Shown here piece after piece: positions 1-7,944 of a stretch of 20,018 nucleotides of DNA. Each line of letters begins with the position of its first letter. Position 1 is the first letter of the stretch. Both the position numbers and the translations under genes were made by a program. Source of the stretch: a virus; the IMG/VR virus record IMGVR_UViG_3300023118_000031, positions 1-20,018 of that record. One strand, 5' to 3'. Under the pieces are notes generated by a model. The model saw only the letters and a program-made list of their open reading frames with translations, had not been told where the DNA came from and made no database searches.

Positions 1-269
1 CGACCGCCGGCACGCCATCCGTGTTGACAGTCGTATGGCCGAGCGGCCGATTCACCGTACCTCCGATCATGCCAGACCCCACTGTCGTCAATAACGATGC
101 GACCACGCTTTATAAAGCCACGGTCACTTCCTGCGATGCCGCGGGCTGCACGATCAAGATCACCAAGCAGTCCGTAAACCTGTCAATTGTTCTCGGAGCA
201 TTGACGCTTAACCCGCCAGTGACGGCTCCGGTACTGGTCAACGTGTTCGCCATTCAACAAACCGACTGA
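1..269 (+). CDS. Tail protein, C-terminal fragment (partial)
   Basis: The frame is open from base 3 and stops with TGA at 267-269; the start lies outside the window. The visible part (about 89 residues) is beta-rich. It contains a segment (RFTVPPIMPDPTVVN) that resembles the 'F..PP.v....' strand of H-type-lectin-like or receptor-binding ends of phage tail fibres. No catalytic motif is visible. It is followed directly by a strong rho-independent terminator and then by a tailspike gene, so it is probably the last gene of the preceding tail operon. The assignment as a tail or fibre protein rests mainly on position and on that weak motif resemblance. Confidence 0.6.
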   Translation, partial: TAGTPSVLTVVWPSGRFTVPPIMPDPTVVNNDATTLYKATVTSCDAAGCTIKITKQSVNLSIVLGALTLNPPVTAPVLVNVFAIQQTD

Positions 270-289
270 CACAAATCCCAACACCAGAA

Positions 290-311
290 CCCCGCCAAGT
301 GCGGGGTTTTT
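290..311 (+). terminator. Rho-independent terminator after the partial tail gene
   Basis: CCCCGC (290-295) pairs with GCGGGG (301-306) across a 5-nt loop and is followed by TTTTT (307-311). It lies 21 nt after the upstream stop codon and ends just before the ribosome binding site of the tailspike gene, so the tailspike is probably read by read-through or from its own promoter. Confidence 0.85.
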
Positions 312-331
312 GCATTTCAGGAGCAGAGACT

Positions 332-2479
332 TTGACCGTATCCAATACCACCAGCGTTGTGCAGTACAACGGCAACGGCGCGACCGTGGCCTGGCCGACT
401 GGCTTCAGGTTCTTCAACAATACCGATCTGGTCATTGCCAAGCGCTCTGTAGCGGGCGTGACGACCATTCTCACGCTGAATACGGATTACTCGGTCACTG
501 GCGCCAAAGCGCTCAACGGTGGAACTGTCACCACCACCAATCCTCTTGCTACCGGCGAGCTGCTGACCATCGCGCGCGTACTGTCGATCCAGCAACTGAC
601 CGACCTCAGGAACCAGGGTGAGTACTTCGCTGAGATCCATGAGGATGTCTGGGACTACCTGACCATGCTGATTCAGCAGACCAGCGAAAGCGACTCGCGC
701 GCGCTGCGTCATCCTCGGGACAGCGAGCATTACCAGGCCGAAGCGCGTCGTATTGTGAACCTTGAAGACCCTGTCGATGCTCAGGACGCAGCCACGCGGG
801 GATGGTCGCTGAGCTTCCTGACTGATCTGGTAAATAGCGTCACCGGTCTGATCAATAACACGCTCGGCATCTTCTACGACTCTGGCACGCTTTATGACTA
901 CCTGCGTACAGGGGTTGGTCGCAAGGTAGACACCATCGCCGGATTGCGCCTTCTGGTTTCGTCGCGCAACAAGCGTGCGAGTGTGCTGGGGTATTACGCC
1001 AAGGGTGATGGTGGCGGTGGTGAGTACTACGTCGATGATGCAGACACCACCAGTGCGGACAATGGCAGCAGCATCATTGTGGCTACCGACGGGGCGCGCT
1101 GGAAATTGGCCGGCACAAAGAACCTCGACATCTGCCAGTGGGGCGCCGACAAAAGCGGGGCAGTAGACAGTTCTCCGACAATCCGAGCAGCCATGACCGC
1201 AGGCGGCACTGTGACTGCGCGTGACGGCGTGTACAGCATTGTTACGCCTATTGTTGTGGACTACACGGGCGCTGGATTTCCGGAAGCCACATACCCTTCA
1301 AAGCGGCTTAACTTCCTCGGCAACTCGCTGGCGAACACCATCTTCAAAATGAGTCCGGCCACCACTTTGGCCGCAGGATTCAAGTTCATCGGCGACAGTC
1401 CAATCTCTGGCGGGCAGGGTATCCATGCCCATGACAGGATCGGCAACTTCTCGATGTATCCAGCCGCCCGAAACCGTCAAGGCTTGGGTATCTGGATGCT
1501 CAACGCTGCGTACAAGAACGTCGAGAACTTCGCATGTGAGTACCTGAATACCGGCATGGAGCTGGACGGGGTACTGTCCTCGAACTTCACCAACCTGTCA
1601 CTGAAGAATGGCGTCATCGGCCTGACGTTCAACCAGACCTCTCTGAGCCTGCCGAACGCCAACACTTTCTATAGCCTGATCGCGGGCGGCAACTCCCAGG
1701 CTGGGGTAATCGCGAACTCGATGGGCGCGGGTAACAAGTTCATCAATGCCAAGATCGAACAGAACGGCACACCGGTTGGCGGTCTTCCGGTAGCTGGCAA
1801 CGGCGGCATGATCGTCAACGTCAGCGGGCTCAACGGGACTGCCTGTCTCGATCTGGACAGCTGCTACTTTGAGGGCAACTCCGGCGAAGCAGACCTGCGT
1901 ATTGACAACATCCAAAGCCTGCCCGTCACGGTGCGAATCTCCAACTGCTCGTTCAACCGAGTGGACGCCGCGCGCTACACCACCAGCAACATCACGATCA
2001 CCAGTACCGGTGGCGGTCTCGTCAAAGTGATTCTGGAGGGTAACGGCTTCTTCTCCGGCCCAAGCTATACCCCATCGGCTACGCGTCCGTTTATTCAGTA
2101 CGGCGCCAATGTCGAAGTTATCGGCTGGGACACCTGTGTTCACAACGAAAACACGTCGATAGGCACCTCGTTCAACTCAAGCGCATCGGCAGTCCTGTGC
2201 GGCAACGTGGATGCTGCGGGCGTCATTCTGAATGGCCCTCCGGGTGTGGTCGTCACCCGACTGTCCGCAGGCAAATACAACGTGTTCAAGTCTGGCGGCT
2301 GGGCACCTACCGTCAACGGTTTCGCAGCATCCGTTAATTGCATCGACCCTCTCGGGGTTCAGTTGCTCGACTACTGCTACGCGCTGGACAACACCACGTT
2401 CACGATCGGCTTCCGCAAGGACAAAGCCTCGGCGTTCGTAGACAGCGCGTTCAGCTTCCAGGTCGCTCGCTCGCAATAA
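332..2479 (+). CDS. Tailspike protein 1 (pectate-lyase-like beta-helix)
   Basis: The protein is 715 aa. I chose the TTG start at 332 because AGGAG (319-323) sits 8 nt upstream and because the product then begins MTVSNTTS followed by YNGNG.T..WP..FRFF, the typical start of phage tail-fibre/tailspike anchor domains. A GTG at 299 lies inside the terminator and is not credible. Residues 1 to about 150 look like a virion-anchor domain ending in an alpha-helical stretch. From about residue 185 there is a conserved spike linker (YYAKGDGGGGEYYVDD, then WGADKSGAVDSS near 268-280, a variant of the GA.GDG..DD pectate-lyase-superfamily motif). A long, Asn/Gly-rich right-handed beta-helix follows. Such spikes bind and often cleave host surface polysaccharide; the substrate and catalytic residues cannot be read from the sequence. 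Confidence 0.85.
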   Translation: MTVSNTTSVVQYNGNGATVAWPTGFRFFNNTDLVIAKRSVAGVTTILTLNTDYSVTGAKALNGGTVTTTNPLATGELLTIARVLSIQQLTDLRNQGEYFAEIHEDVWDYLTMLIQQTSESDSRALRHPRDSEHYQAEARRIVNLEDPVDAQDAATRGWSLSFLTDLVNSVTGLINNTLGIFYDSGTLYDYLRTGVGRKVDTIAGLRLLVSSRNKRASVLGYYAKGDGGGGEYYVDDADTTSADNGSSIIVATDGARWKLAGTKNLDICQWGADKSGAVDSSPTIRAAMTAGGTVTARDGVYSIVTPIVVDYTGAGFPEATYPSKRLNFLGNSLANTIFKMSPATTLAAGFKFIGDSPISGGQGIHAHDRIGNFSMYPAARNRQGLGIWMLNAAYKNVENFACEYLNTGMELDGVLSSNFTNLSLKNGVIGLTFNQTSLSLPNANTFYSLIAGGNSQAGVIANSMGAGNKFINAKIEQNGTPVGGLPVAGNGGMIVNVSGLNGTACLDLDSCYFEGNSGEADLRIDNIQSLPVTVRISNCSFNRVDAARYTTSNITITSTGGGLVKVILEGNGFFSGPSYTPSATRPFIQYGANVEVIGWDTCVHNENTSIGTSFNSSASAVLCGNVDAAGVILNGPPGVVVTRLSAGKYNVFKSGGWAPTVNGFAASVNCIDPLGVQLLDYCYALDNTTFTIGFRKDKASAFVDSAFSFQVARSQ

Positions 2480-2497
2480 CCCACCCCAACAAATCAA

Positions 2498-2538
2498 TCA
2501 CGGCTACCTGCTGCTTTTGCGGCATGGCGTAGCCGTGG
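2498..2538 (+). other. Long intergenic stem-loop between tail genes
   Basis: CACGGCTAC (2499-2507) is perfectly complementary to GTAGCCGTG (2529-2537). An inner stem GCTGC (2510-2514) / GCGGC (2519-2523) closes a TTTT loop. There is no T-run after it, so it is not a standard terminator. It lies between tailspike 1 and the 73-aa gene, where it could stabilise or process the mRNA. Confidence 0.6.
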
Positions 2539-2567
2539 GCAAACAGTCAACAACCTGAGTATTGAAA

Positions 2568-2789
2568 ATGGCCAAGTACACAACCCAGGAAATATTCCCC
2601 TGCAATGCGAGCCAGCCTGTCGTCGTCGCAGTTCAGGTAGGCACCGGAACTGTCGCCATTGAAAAGCCAGTCGGGACGGCGTGGGTTGTTGCTAACACCA
2701 TGACCACTGACGGCGCGTGGGCTTACTGGATGGGCAACGGCAGGGTTCGTATTACTCCCACCGGCACTGCTGCGTACGAGGTGTCCTGA
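2568..2789 (+). CDS. Small tail-associated protein (73 aa), function unknown
   Basis: The ATG at 2568 gives a product starting MAKYTTQEIF; an in-frame TTG lies two codons upstream. The ribosome binding site is weak (a GAG about 9 nt upstream). The short protein is beta-rich, with alternating hydrophobic residues, Trp and Gly (AWAYWMGNGRVRITPTG), and has no signal peptide or membrane segment. Its stop overlaps the ATG of tailspike 2 by one base (TGATG at 2787-2791), which implies translational coupling. Sitting between two spike genes, it may be an adaptor or small fibre/decoration subunit, but this is inference from position only. Confidence 0.7.
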   Translation: MAKYTTQEIFPCNASQPVVVAVQVGTGTVAIEKPVGTAWVVANTMTTDGAWAYWMGNGRVRITPTGTAAYEVS

Positions 2790-4630
2790 TGACTCTATTA
2801 GCCTCGGCAACTGGTATTGATCTGACCCAGCCCAATGGCGCGTCACAGGTCACATATGATGGTGAAACCGTTGAACAGGCACTCAACAAGGCCAAAGCCT
2901 TGCCAAGTTACAGCAGCCTGCGTTCCTACTTTGGTAGTGCAACTGTAGTACATGTAACGAACCCTGGTATTGAGGGGTTTTTCCAGCGTCAGACCGGCGT
3001 AACTCCGGCTGATAATGGCGGGACGGTCATCGTAGATACGCTGGGGCGCTCATGGGTTCGGATGTTTAGTGGACCTATTAGTGTTATGTGGTTTGGCGCA
3101 GTCGGGGACGGCATTACAGATGATTCTACATCTTTCCTGGCCGCATTCACCTACGCCAATAGCCTCGCAAGCCCGACTGTCGGTGCCGAAATAAACATTC
3201 CGGCAAATTTTACGTTCGGACTCTCCCAGGTAATGAGGCCCACCAGCAACGTAAAGGTAAGCTGCTCTGGCTGGGTTAAGTGCCTTGCCAATCCAGGTGA
3301 TGGGTTTGACTGTCTATTTGTTCCGGTGAATGGCGCATCTGATGTTTCCCTTATTGGATTGAAGATAGATCTGAACAACATACCGGCTATGAATGGCTTC
3401 ATGTTCAGAACGGGCAACTCGAATTGCTGGGCAGACAACTTCCATGTGAAAAATGGCGCACACCAAAAGGGTGGAACGCAGGGTGGTCGCGGATTCCAGT
3501 TGGAAAGCAATGACACCGGCCTATCAAACGTCGGATGCAGAATCACAAACGGTCGCGTGGAAAAATGCTACATGGGTTTTGCTGTGCAGGGCGGTAATCT
3601 GAAGGGTAGGTCGGGCTTCACTATCTCTGGCATCACCGTTCAAGACTGCGATGTTCTCTATTGGCTGGTGGGCAATACATCCACTGGATACCCGCACAGC
3701 GTTGCAAATATGAGCGGGCTGATTTCGAATATCGTAGGTCGTAACTGCGGAAAAAACACGCAGTACGTCGGTCAGGATGCCGTGATCGCCATAGATCGTG
3801 GCTGCAATATTCGCTCCACGAATATCTTGATGGTCAATGACCCGGAGTATGGGGTTCCTGACTACCTTGTCCGTGGCCCAGGCGCAAAGCTTGATATCGA
3901 CCTAATTTACATTGGTGACTGCGGCTCTGCGGTATCGTTTTCGCCATACAAGGAAAGCGACACAGTGGTGCAGTCAGAGAGCGTAGGCCAAAACTGCAAC
4001 ATCAAGGTTGTGGTTTATGGTACTGCAGCAGACTTTCTCGCAAATAATACGACAGCGGCTGGTCGGGTAGTTTCATGCAACCTTTCGGGCGGCGCGACCA
4101 CCATAACCAGCAAACGCGCCTGTCCCGCCAACTTCATTATTTTCTCAAGCCTGCATTTCGACCTTGAAGAACAAACTGAAATCTCGCGAATCACGGGAAA
4201 TGCAGATGCAGTGGGTGCGCTGCTTTTTAGCGCAATACCAGGGCGTAGGGCGGACCTTGACCTATCCAGAACCAGGGACCTAAACATTCGCGGCGATGCC
4301 AAGATAAGCAGTCTGGCGCCCACCGTTGTCCTTGAGGATCTGAGTGCAAGCGCTATTGACGGGCGTATGGTGATGGACGCACAGATATTCAATCTTCAGA
4401 CTGAAACAGCTACGGGAGCAGACACGTTTCAAAGCTTTTTAACCCATAATGGCGCTTCCGGTATTGGCCGGATTATGTCTGGAGCGTCGGTGGTTTTTGG
4501 CTGGAACCCTGGGTACATATATGCCCCGGCGCTCGGTACGTATGCCTCTGATGCGGCGGCGGCCACAGGTGGGGTTCCTGTAGGAGGAATGTATAAAAAC
4601 GGGAATATCGTGCAAATTCGAATAGTCTAA
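2789..4630 (+). CDS. Tailspike protein 2 (pectate-lyase superfamily)
   Basis: The protein is 613 aa and starts at the ATG that overlaps the preceding stop. The N-terminus (residues 1 to about 95) is short. It includes the spike-type segment TYDGETVEQALNKA and a conserved-looking linker (GFFQRQTGVTPADNGGTVIVD). At about residues 100-115 it carries WFGAVGDGITDD, the hallmark of the Pectate_lyase_3/beta-helix tailspike family. A long Gly/Asn-rich beta-helix follows, and the end (VPVGGMYKNGNIVQIRIV) is typical of trimeric spike tips. It lacks the larger anchor domain of tailspike 1, so it may dock onto another spike or onto the 73-aa protein. Sampled lines run about 43-55% GC against 55-63% in tailspike 1, which suggests separate acquisition. 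Confidence 0.85.
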   Translation: MTLLASATGIDLTQPNGASQVTYDGETVEQALNKAKALPSYSSLRSYFGSATVVHVTNPGIEGFFQRQTGVTPADNGGTVIVDTLGRSWVRMFSGPISVMWFGAVGDGITDDSTSFLAAFTYANSLASPTVGAEINIPANFTFGLSQVMRPTSNVKVSCSGWVKCLANPGDGFDCLFVPVNGASDVSLIGLKIDLNNIPAMNGFMFRTGNSNCWADNFHVKNGAHQKGGTQGGRGFQLESNDTGLSNVGCRITNGRVEKCYMGFAVQGGNLKGRSGFTISGITVQDCDVLYWLVGNTSTGYPHSVANMSGLISNIVGRNCGKNTQYVGQDAVIAIDRGCNIRSTNILMVNDPEYGVPDYLVRGPGAKLDIDLIYIGDCGSAVSFSPYKESDTVVQSESVGQNCNIKVVVYGTAADFLANNTTAAGRVVSCNLSGGATTITSKRACPANFIIFSSLHFDLEEQTEISRITGNADAVGALLFSAIPGRRADLDLSRTRDLNIRGDAKISSLAPTVVLEDLSASAIDGRMVMDAQIFNLQTETATGADTFQSFLTHNGASGIGRIMSGASVVFGWNPGYIYAPALGTYASDAAAATGGVPVGGMYKNGNIVQIRIV

Positions 4631-4677
4631 AGCTAGGTATCTATTACCTTCTGCTCTGACGATGTGCTGCATATAAA

Positions 4678-4716
4678 GGAAGGGTGATCGTCGGCAGGAC
4701 GCCGGATCACGCTTCC
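4678..4716. other. Hairpin at the tailspike/integrase junction
   Basis: GGAAG (4678-4682), GTGATC (4684-4689) and CGGC (4692-4695) pair with GCCG (4701-4704), GATCAC (4705-4710) and CTTCC (4712-4716) around the loop AGGAC. This gives about 15 paired bases over 39 nt, spanning the integrase stop codon. There is no flanking T-run. It may serve as a convergent transcription barrier or be part of the attP region. The 76-bp gap at 4631-4706 holds nothing else recognisable. Confidence 0.5.
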
Positions 4717-5834
4717 CGCTGCTTCCGCTTCATCGGCGCAATCTTCGGGCTATCAATAGCCCGCTTCAGCCACGACCAGTCCTTGTACGGGTCGCCTTTC
4801 CCTCTGAGGTGCGTGTAGCGCCTCATCGAGTTCCAATCCCGGTGGCCGGATACAGAGGCCACTTTCGGGATATCCCACCCCATCTCAAATAATCGACTCA
4901 CCCCATCGTGGCGCAGGTCATGGAAATGCAGATCGTCAATCTCCAGAAACCTGCATGCGCGCGTGAAAGAGGCTGATATCGACCGGGCGTTGTATGGGAA
5001 TGGCTGATCAGCACCCTCCGGCATTGATTTCAGGATCGACCACGCCTCATCGGGCAGATGACACCAAACGTCGTTGCCATACTTCTGGCCTGGGTTCTTC
5101 ATGTCAGTGATCAGCGCGCTTTGCTCAGACTTCCTAAGCGAATCCCACCTGATCCGCGTGATCTCTTCCTGCCTACGAGTGGAGAACAGGGCGAAGAGGG
5201 TGACGCGCACCATGTCGATCTCTTGCTTCCTGCGAGTTTTCATTTCCTCGAAGTAGCTCAGTATGGATTCCAGTTCGTCCTTGGTCGGTCTACGCTCGCG
5301 CTCCCGACTCTTCGACACGGCGCCCATCTTCTTCAGCACCCGCCGCGCATCCGGCATCGCCATAGGATCGACGTCATAGCCCCATGCCGGGCGAGCAACA
5401 GCCATCACTGCGCCAAGGTGCGCCAGGTCATTGCCGACTGTCTGCGGCTGAATACCGTCGCTCTCCATGCGATCAAGGCCATACTCAACCAGCTTTTGGC
5501 TGGTGACGTCCTTGTCCTCAAGTTTGCCCAGCCATGATTCGCCGATGGCCAGCAGTGTCGCGCGCTTCGTCTTCCCGAGCGGTCGAAGCTTCTCGTACTC
5601 GTCCAGGTAGCGCTCGATCATCCCCTTAACGGTATTGCCCTTGCGGTTGGCTTTTCCGATAGCACCAGGCTCGGCCAATTCTGACTCACGCTTTTTCAGC
5701 CACGACTGTGCCGTAGCCTTGCGCTCGAAGGTCTGGCTTTCCTGATAAACTGGCGCGCCTTTTTGGCTGATGCGGATCTGGGCGGTGTAGGCCGAAGATC
5801 CGTCCTTGCGCTTGCGCTGGGTGATGGTGCCCAT
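4707..5834 (-). CDS. int: Phage integrase (tyrosine recombinase)
   Basis: The protein is 375 aa and catalyses site-specific recombination between attP and attB. The ATG at 5834 gives MGTITQRKRKDG, the usual start of this integrase subgroup, with a basic N-terminal arm-binding region. No good Shine-Dalgarno sequence precedes it. A longer in-frame start at 5969 would run through the likely promoter and palindrome, so I reject it. A SAM-like core-binding domain lies at about residues 65-165. The catalytic domain shows FSTRRQEEITRIRW (first Arg), HDLRHDG (His and second Arg), SGHRDW (His) and the nucleophile in RRYTHLRG. The gene is convergent with the tailspike and is the last gene of the leftward block. 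No excisionase was recognised next to it. Confidence 0.93.
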   Translation of the reverse strand: MGTITQRKRKDGSSAYTAQIRISQKGAPVYQESQTFERKATAQSWLKKRESELAEPGAIGKANRKGNTVKGMIERYLDEYEKLRPLGKTKRATLLAIGESWLGKLEDKDVTSQKLVEYGLDRMESDGIQPQTVGNDLAHLGAVMAVARPAWGYDVDPMAMPDARRVLKKMGAVSKSRERERRPTKDELESILSYFEEMKTRRKQEIDMVRVTLFALFSTRRQEEITRIRWDSLRKSEQSALITDMKNPGQKYGNDVWCHLPDEAWSILKSMPEGADQPFPYNARSISASFTRACRFLEIDDLHFHDLRHDGVSRLFEMGWDIPKVASVSGHRDWNSMRRYTHLRGKGDPYKDWSWLKRAIDSPKIAPMKRKQREA

Positions 5835-5839
5835 GAATT

Positions 5840-5877
5840 TTGCTACACGACTGACTTGGCTTGCTACATTGTAGCAA
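5840..5877 (-). promoter_or_regulatory. Likely integrase promoter with symmetric operator-like repeats
   Basis: On the minus strand an extended -10, TGC-TACAAT (hexamer at 5868-5873), lies about 34 nt upstream of the integrase ATG; the -35 is weak. It sits inside a perfect palindrome, TTGCTACA (5861-5868), T, TGTAGCAA (5870-5877). A third copy, TTGCTACA at 5840-5847, lies exactly 21 bp away on the same face of the helix. A DNA-binding protein (integrase arm-site binding, an excisionase or a regulator) probably binds here. Confidence 0.5.
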
Positions 5878-6127
5878 CGACCTTTCAGAAACAAGCGAAA
5901 ACAGCGGTAAAAGGTATCAAATGAGAGTTGTGGAAATGCAGACGAAACAAGCAGAAAACCTCGCAACACCAGTGGTTCCGGTATGCAGGAGGTTTTCCGT
6001 TGCGCCGATGATGGATCGGGTCTACTGAACGAATAATATTATATAGACCAGATAGTTAGAGTGCGCTCGCGGCTTGCTGTAGCAGATATTAAGCAACGAG
6101 GCTTCAGGAAGGGGTATTTCGAGGGAT
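5878..6127. other. Intergenic region upstream of int, no gene seen
   Basis: No credible coding sequence was found. It contains a 9-bp inverted repeat, GAAAACCTC (5954-5962) and GAGGTTTTC (5989-5997), and an AT-rich island at 6031-6046 with a consensus minus-strand -10 (TATAAT, 6038-6043) but no clear -35. The AT-rich stretch in otherwise GC-rich DNA could be a bent-DNA or host-factor site serving the integrase. Confidence 0.45.
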
Positions 6128-6409
6128 TTACGAGACGCGGCGAAGGGTTCGGCCCATCAACTTGCTGTGTTCACTCTTGGCCTTTGAGTGCTGCTCATCC
6201 AGGTAGGCGGCCAGGTCATTCAGATGCACGCCACGAGCCGACTTCTGGCTACTCTCCATTTTGACCAGCGGCAGGTCAATCTCTCCCGCCGCCACCTTTA
6301 GTTTCATTTTCTCTGGCGTCAGGTGGCTGAAATAATCGGCGCACACCCGCTCAAGCGGAATGATGGCCTGTCCGCCGTATTGCGCCATCAGCAGAAATAC
6401 TGTGTTCAT
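6128..6409 (-). CDS. PrtN-like pyocin activator family protein
   Basis: The protein is 93 aa. The ATG at 6409 follows GGAG with 7-nt spacing and gives MNTVFLLMAQYGGQAIIPLE, the characteristic start of the PrtN/pyocin-activator family (Pfam PyocinActivator, from memory). Further family features are CADYFSHLTPEKM, the small helix-turn-helix-like core, and the segment KSARGVHLNDLAAYLD. In P. aeruginosa PrtN activates pyocin structural genes after RecA-dependent loss of its repressor. A phage copy next to the integrase probably regulates a phage or host promoter. It overlaps nothing and starts 19 nt downstream of the phosphatase stop. Its target is unknown; the integrase promoter is a natural candidate. 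Confidence 0.85.
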   Translation of the reverse strand: MNTVFLLMAQYGGQAIIPLERVCADYFSHLTPEKMKLKVAAGEIDLPLVKMESSQKSARGVHLNDLAAYLDEQHSKAKSEHSKLMGRTLRRVS

Positions 6410-6428
6410 GGCTTTCTCCGTCCGGGGT

Positions 6429-7145
6429 CTATGCGGGGTTGAGTGGTTGCAGCGTGGCGAGATCCAGCAGCGTGAAGTGGCCGCTGCCATCCTTGAGCCA
6501 ACCCGCCGTGTCTATGTGGTGGATATTGCCCAGCGTGACCGGGTGCGCGATTGGAGTGTGTCCGACGACCACGGCGCGAACATCAGGGATCGGCCGGCAA
6601 TCCTGCTGCTCCATACGCGAGCGCGACCACATACAGGTGTTCTGCACCAGCCGCAGGCGTTTGTGGCTTTCCGGAGACTCCAGTTCGCTCTTCATCTGGG
6701 CCCAGGTATCGAAGACGCAATCAGCGTGTACGATTCCAACAATGCCGCCGACGGTCTCGACCTCGATGGCTATTGGCAGATCCCGGAACATGACCTGATA
6801 GTTCTGCTGCTCGGTCAGCGGCAGGCCAACGAACCAGAAGCCGCCGTTCTGCATCCAGTTACCGATGTCGCAGGTATCGAAGCGGACCACGTAATCGTCA
6901 TGGTTGCCGCGCACCGGGTGAAACCACGGCTTGTTCAGCCACTTGATCACGTCTTCGCACTCAGGCCCACGGTCGACCAGATCGCCGACACTGAAAAGCC
7001 GGTCAACGGCGGGATCAAAACCGATTACGTCCAGCGCAGATTGCAGTCGCGTGAAGTGGCCATGAATGTCTCCGACGGCAATGTCTCGCCCGGCAGTGTT
7101 CGCGGCGAAGCGCTTGACCAGCGTCACCTCAATATTTTCGAGCAT
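6429..7145 (-). CDS. Metallophosphatase (serine/threonine protein phosphatase family)
   Basis: The protein is 238 aa and resembles the λ NinI-type phage phosphatases. The start is the ATG at 7145, with GAGG spaced 8 nt upstream (GAGGAATTCGC). The calcineurin-like metallophosphoesterase signature is complete in order: GDIHG near residue 25, GDLVDRGP near 54, GNHD near 81, then a histidine in VHAD and the late VVGHTPI motif. These residues bind the two-metal centre and hydrolyse phosphoesters. Related phage enzymes remove phosphate from Ser/Thr (and Tyr) proteins, but the substrate here is unknown. It lies in the leftward operon between an unknown 184-aa protein and the PrtN-like gene. Confidence 0.9.
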   Translation of the reverse strand: MLENIEVTLVKRFAANTAGRDIAVGDIHGHFTRLQSALDVIGFDPAVDRLFSVGDLVDRGPECEDVIKWLNKPWFHPVRGNHDDYVVRFDTCDIGNWMQNGGFWFVGLPLTEQQNYQVMFRDLPIAIEVETVGGIVGIVHADCVFDTWAQMKSELESPESHKRLRLVQNTCMWSRSRMEQQDCRPIPDVRAVVVGHTPIAHPVTLGNIHHIDTAGWLKDGSGHFTLLDLATLQPLNPA

Positions 7146-7201
7146 GCGAATTCCTCGCCCGCCATACACCGGCAGGCTTGAATGGAAGGATGGGGAATGG
7201 G

Positions 7202-7756
7202 TTAAACGCGAATACAGAATACGCCGGGCTCTTCACTGCCATCGATTGCAGCCCGCATCAGGTCGTAGGTCTTTGGCGCGGAACGGGCCTTGCACCAGTC
7301 CAGCCCGACTTCGTCAATAAAGTTGGCGGCGATGTTTTCCCAATTCTCGGCCAGCGCTTTCCACGCTGGACCGCGCTGCGCCATTTCGATCATCCGAGGT
7401 TTCCATTCCGGGATCAGATCGAGTAACAAAAGGCAGCGGTTCAAGTCATCGGGATCGTGCGGATAGTTCCATCGATCCTTGTCGCTGTTGCCGGTCATGT
7501 GGCAATAGATAGCCTTCGCGGACATGCCAACCCGACCGTTCAATATCCAAGCCTGGGCGCGCGCCGCTACGGTCGACTCAGCGCCCGGAATAGCGGTGTC
7601 GTAGCCGATGGCGCAGCCAGCTTTTTCAAGCGCTTTAACGCAGGCCGCCTCAAACTTCTTCTGGCTCACCTTTCCCTGCATCAGGTCATTCATCACCGGA
7701 ACAATCGCATCAAGTTGTCGCTGGTTCAGCGTGTGACCTTTCAAGATAATCGACAT
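7202..7756 (-). CDS. Phage protein of unknown function (184 aa)
   Basis: The ATG at 7756 follows GGAG with 7-nt spacing; longer in-frame starts lack a ribosome binding site. The product is soluble and mostly helical, with no membrane segment. Its middle carries NGRVGMSAKAIYCHMTG followed by YPHDPDDLNRCLLLLDLIPEW and AWKALAENWENI. This pattern (G..G.S...I...M.G, then YP.DP.D..RC..LL..IPEW) recurs, as I recall, in hypothetical early proteins of many Pseudomonas and Burkholderia phages. Function is not known, and no catalytic motif is evident. Confidence 0.85.
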   Translation of the reverse strand: MSIILKGHTLNQRQLDAIVPVMNDLMQGKVSQKKFEAACVKALEKAGCAIGYDTAIPGAESTVAARAQAWILNGRVGMSAKAIYCHMTGNSDKDRWNYPHDPDDLNRCLLLLDLIPEWKPRMIEMAQRGPAWKALAENWENIAANFIDEVGLDWCKARSAPKTYDLMRAAIDGSEEPGVFCIRV

Positions 7757-7831
7757 GGCAAAGCTCCGCCTCGCCGCATACGCAGCAGGCAATAGGGATA
7801 GGGTTGGTTTAGCGGATTACAGCGGGGTGAC

Positions 7832-7942
7832 TTAATCGTCGTAAACGTTGGTGGCGCAGAATCGTCCGGCGGGGATGATGAGGATGCAGCCCAGGGCGAG
7901 CCAGCAGGCGAAGATTAGTCCGGCGATCTGATACCAGGTCAT
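7832..7942 (-). CDS. Small single-pass membrane protein (36 aa)
   Basis: The ATG at 7942 starts 2 nt after the TAA of the upstream 191-aa gene, so it is likely translationally coupled; GGTGA lies 6 nt upstream. The product begins MTWYQIAGLIF, has one hydrophobic helix (about residues 5-24) and ends in a short polar tail (CATNVYDD). Small inner-membrane peptides of this kind are common in phage early operons, and the function is unknown. The tight spacing and good helix make it credible despite its length. Confidence 0.6.
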   Translation of the reverse strand: MTWYQIAGLIFACWLALGCILIIPAGRFCATNVYDD

Positions 7943-7944
7943 GA

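Noticed and set aside
5835-5969. N-terminal extension of the integrase
   Set aside because: It would translate through the palindrome and probable promoter; the family start is at MGTITQRKRK.
6360-7181. 273-codon rightward open frame
   Set aside because: It lies antisense to the metallophosphatase, whose motifs are complete; it has no ribosome binding site or recognisable motif.
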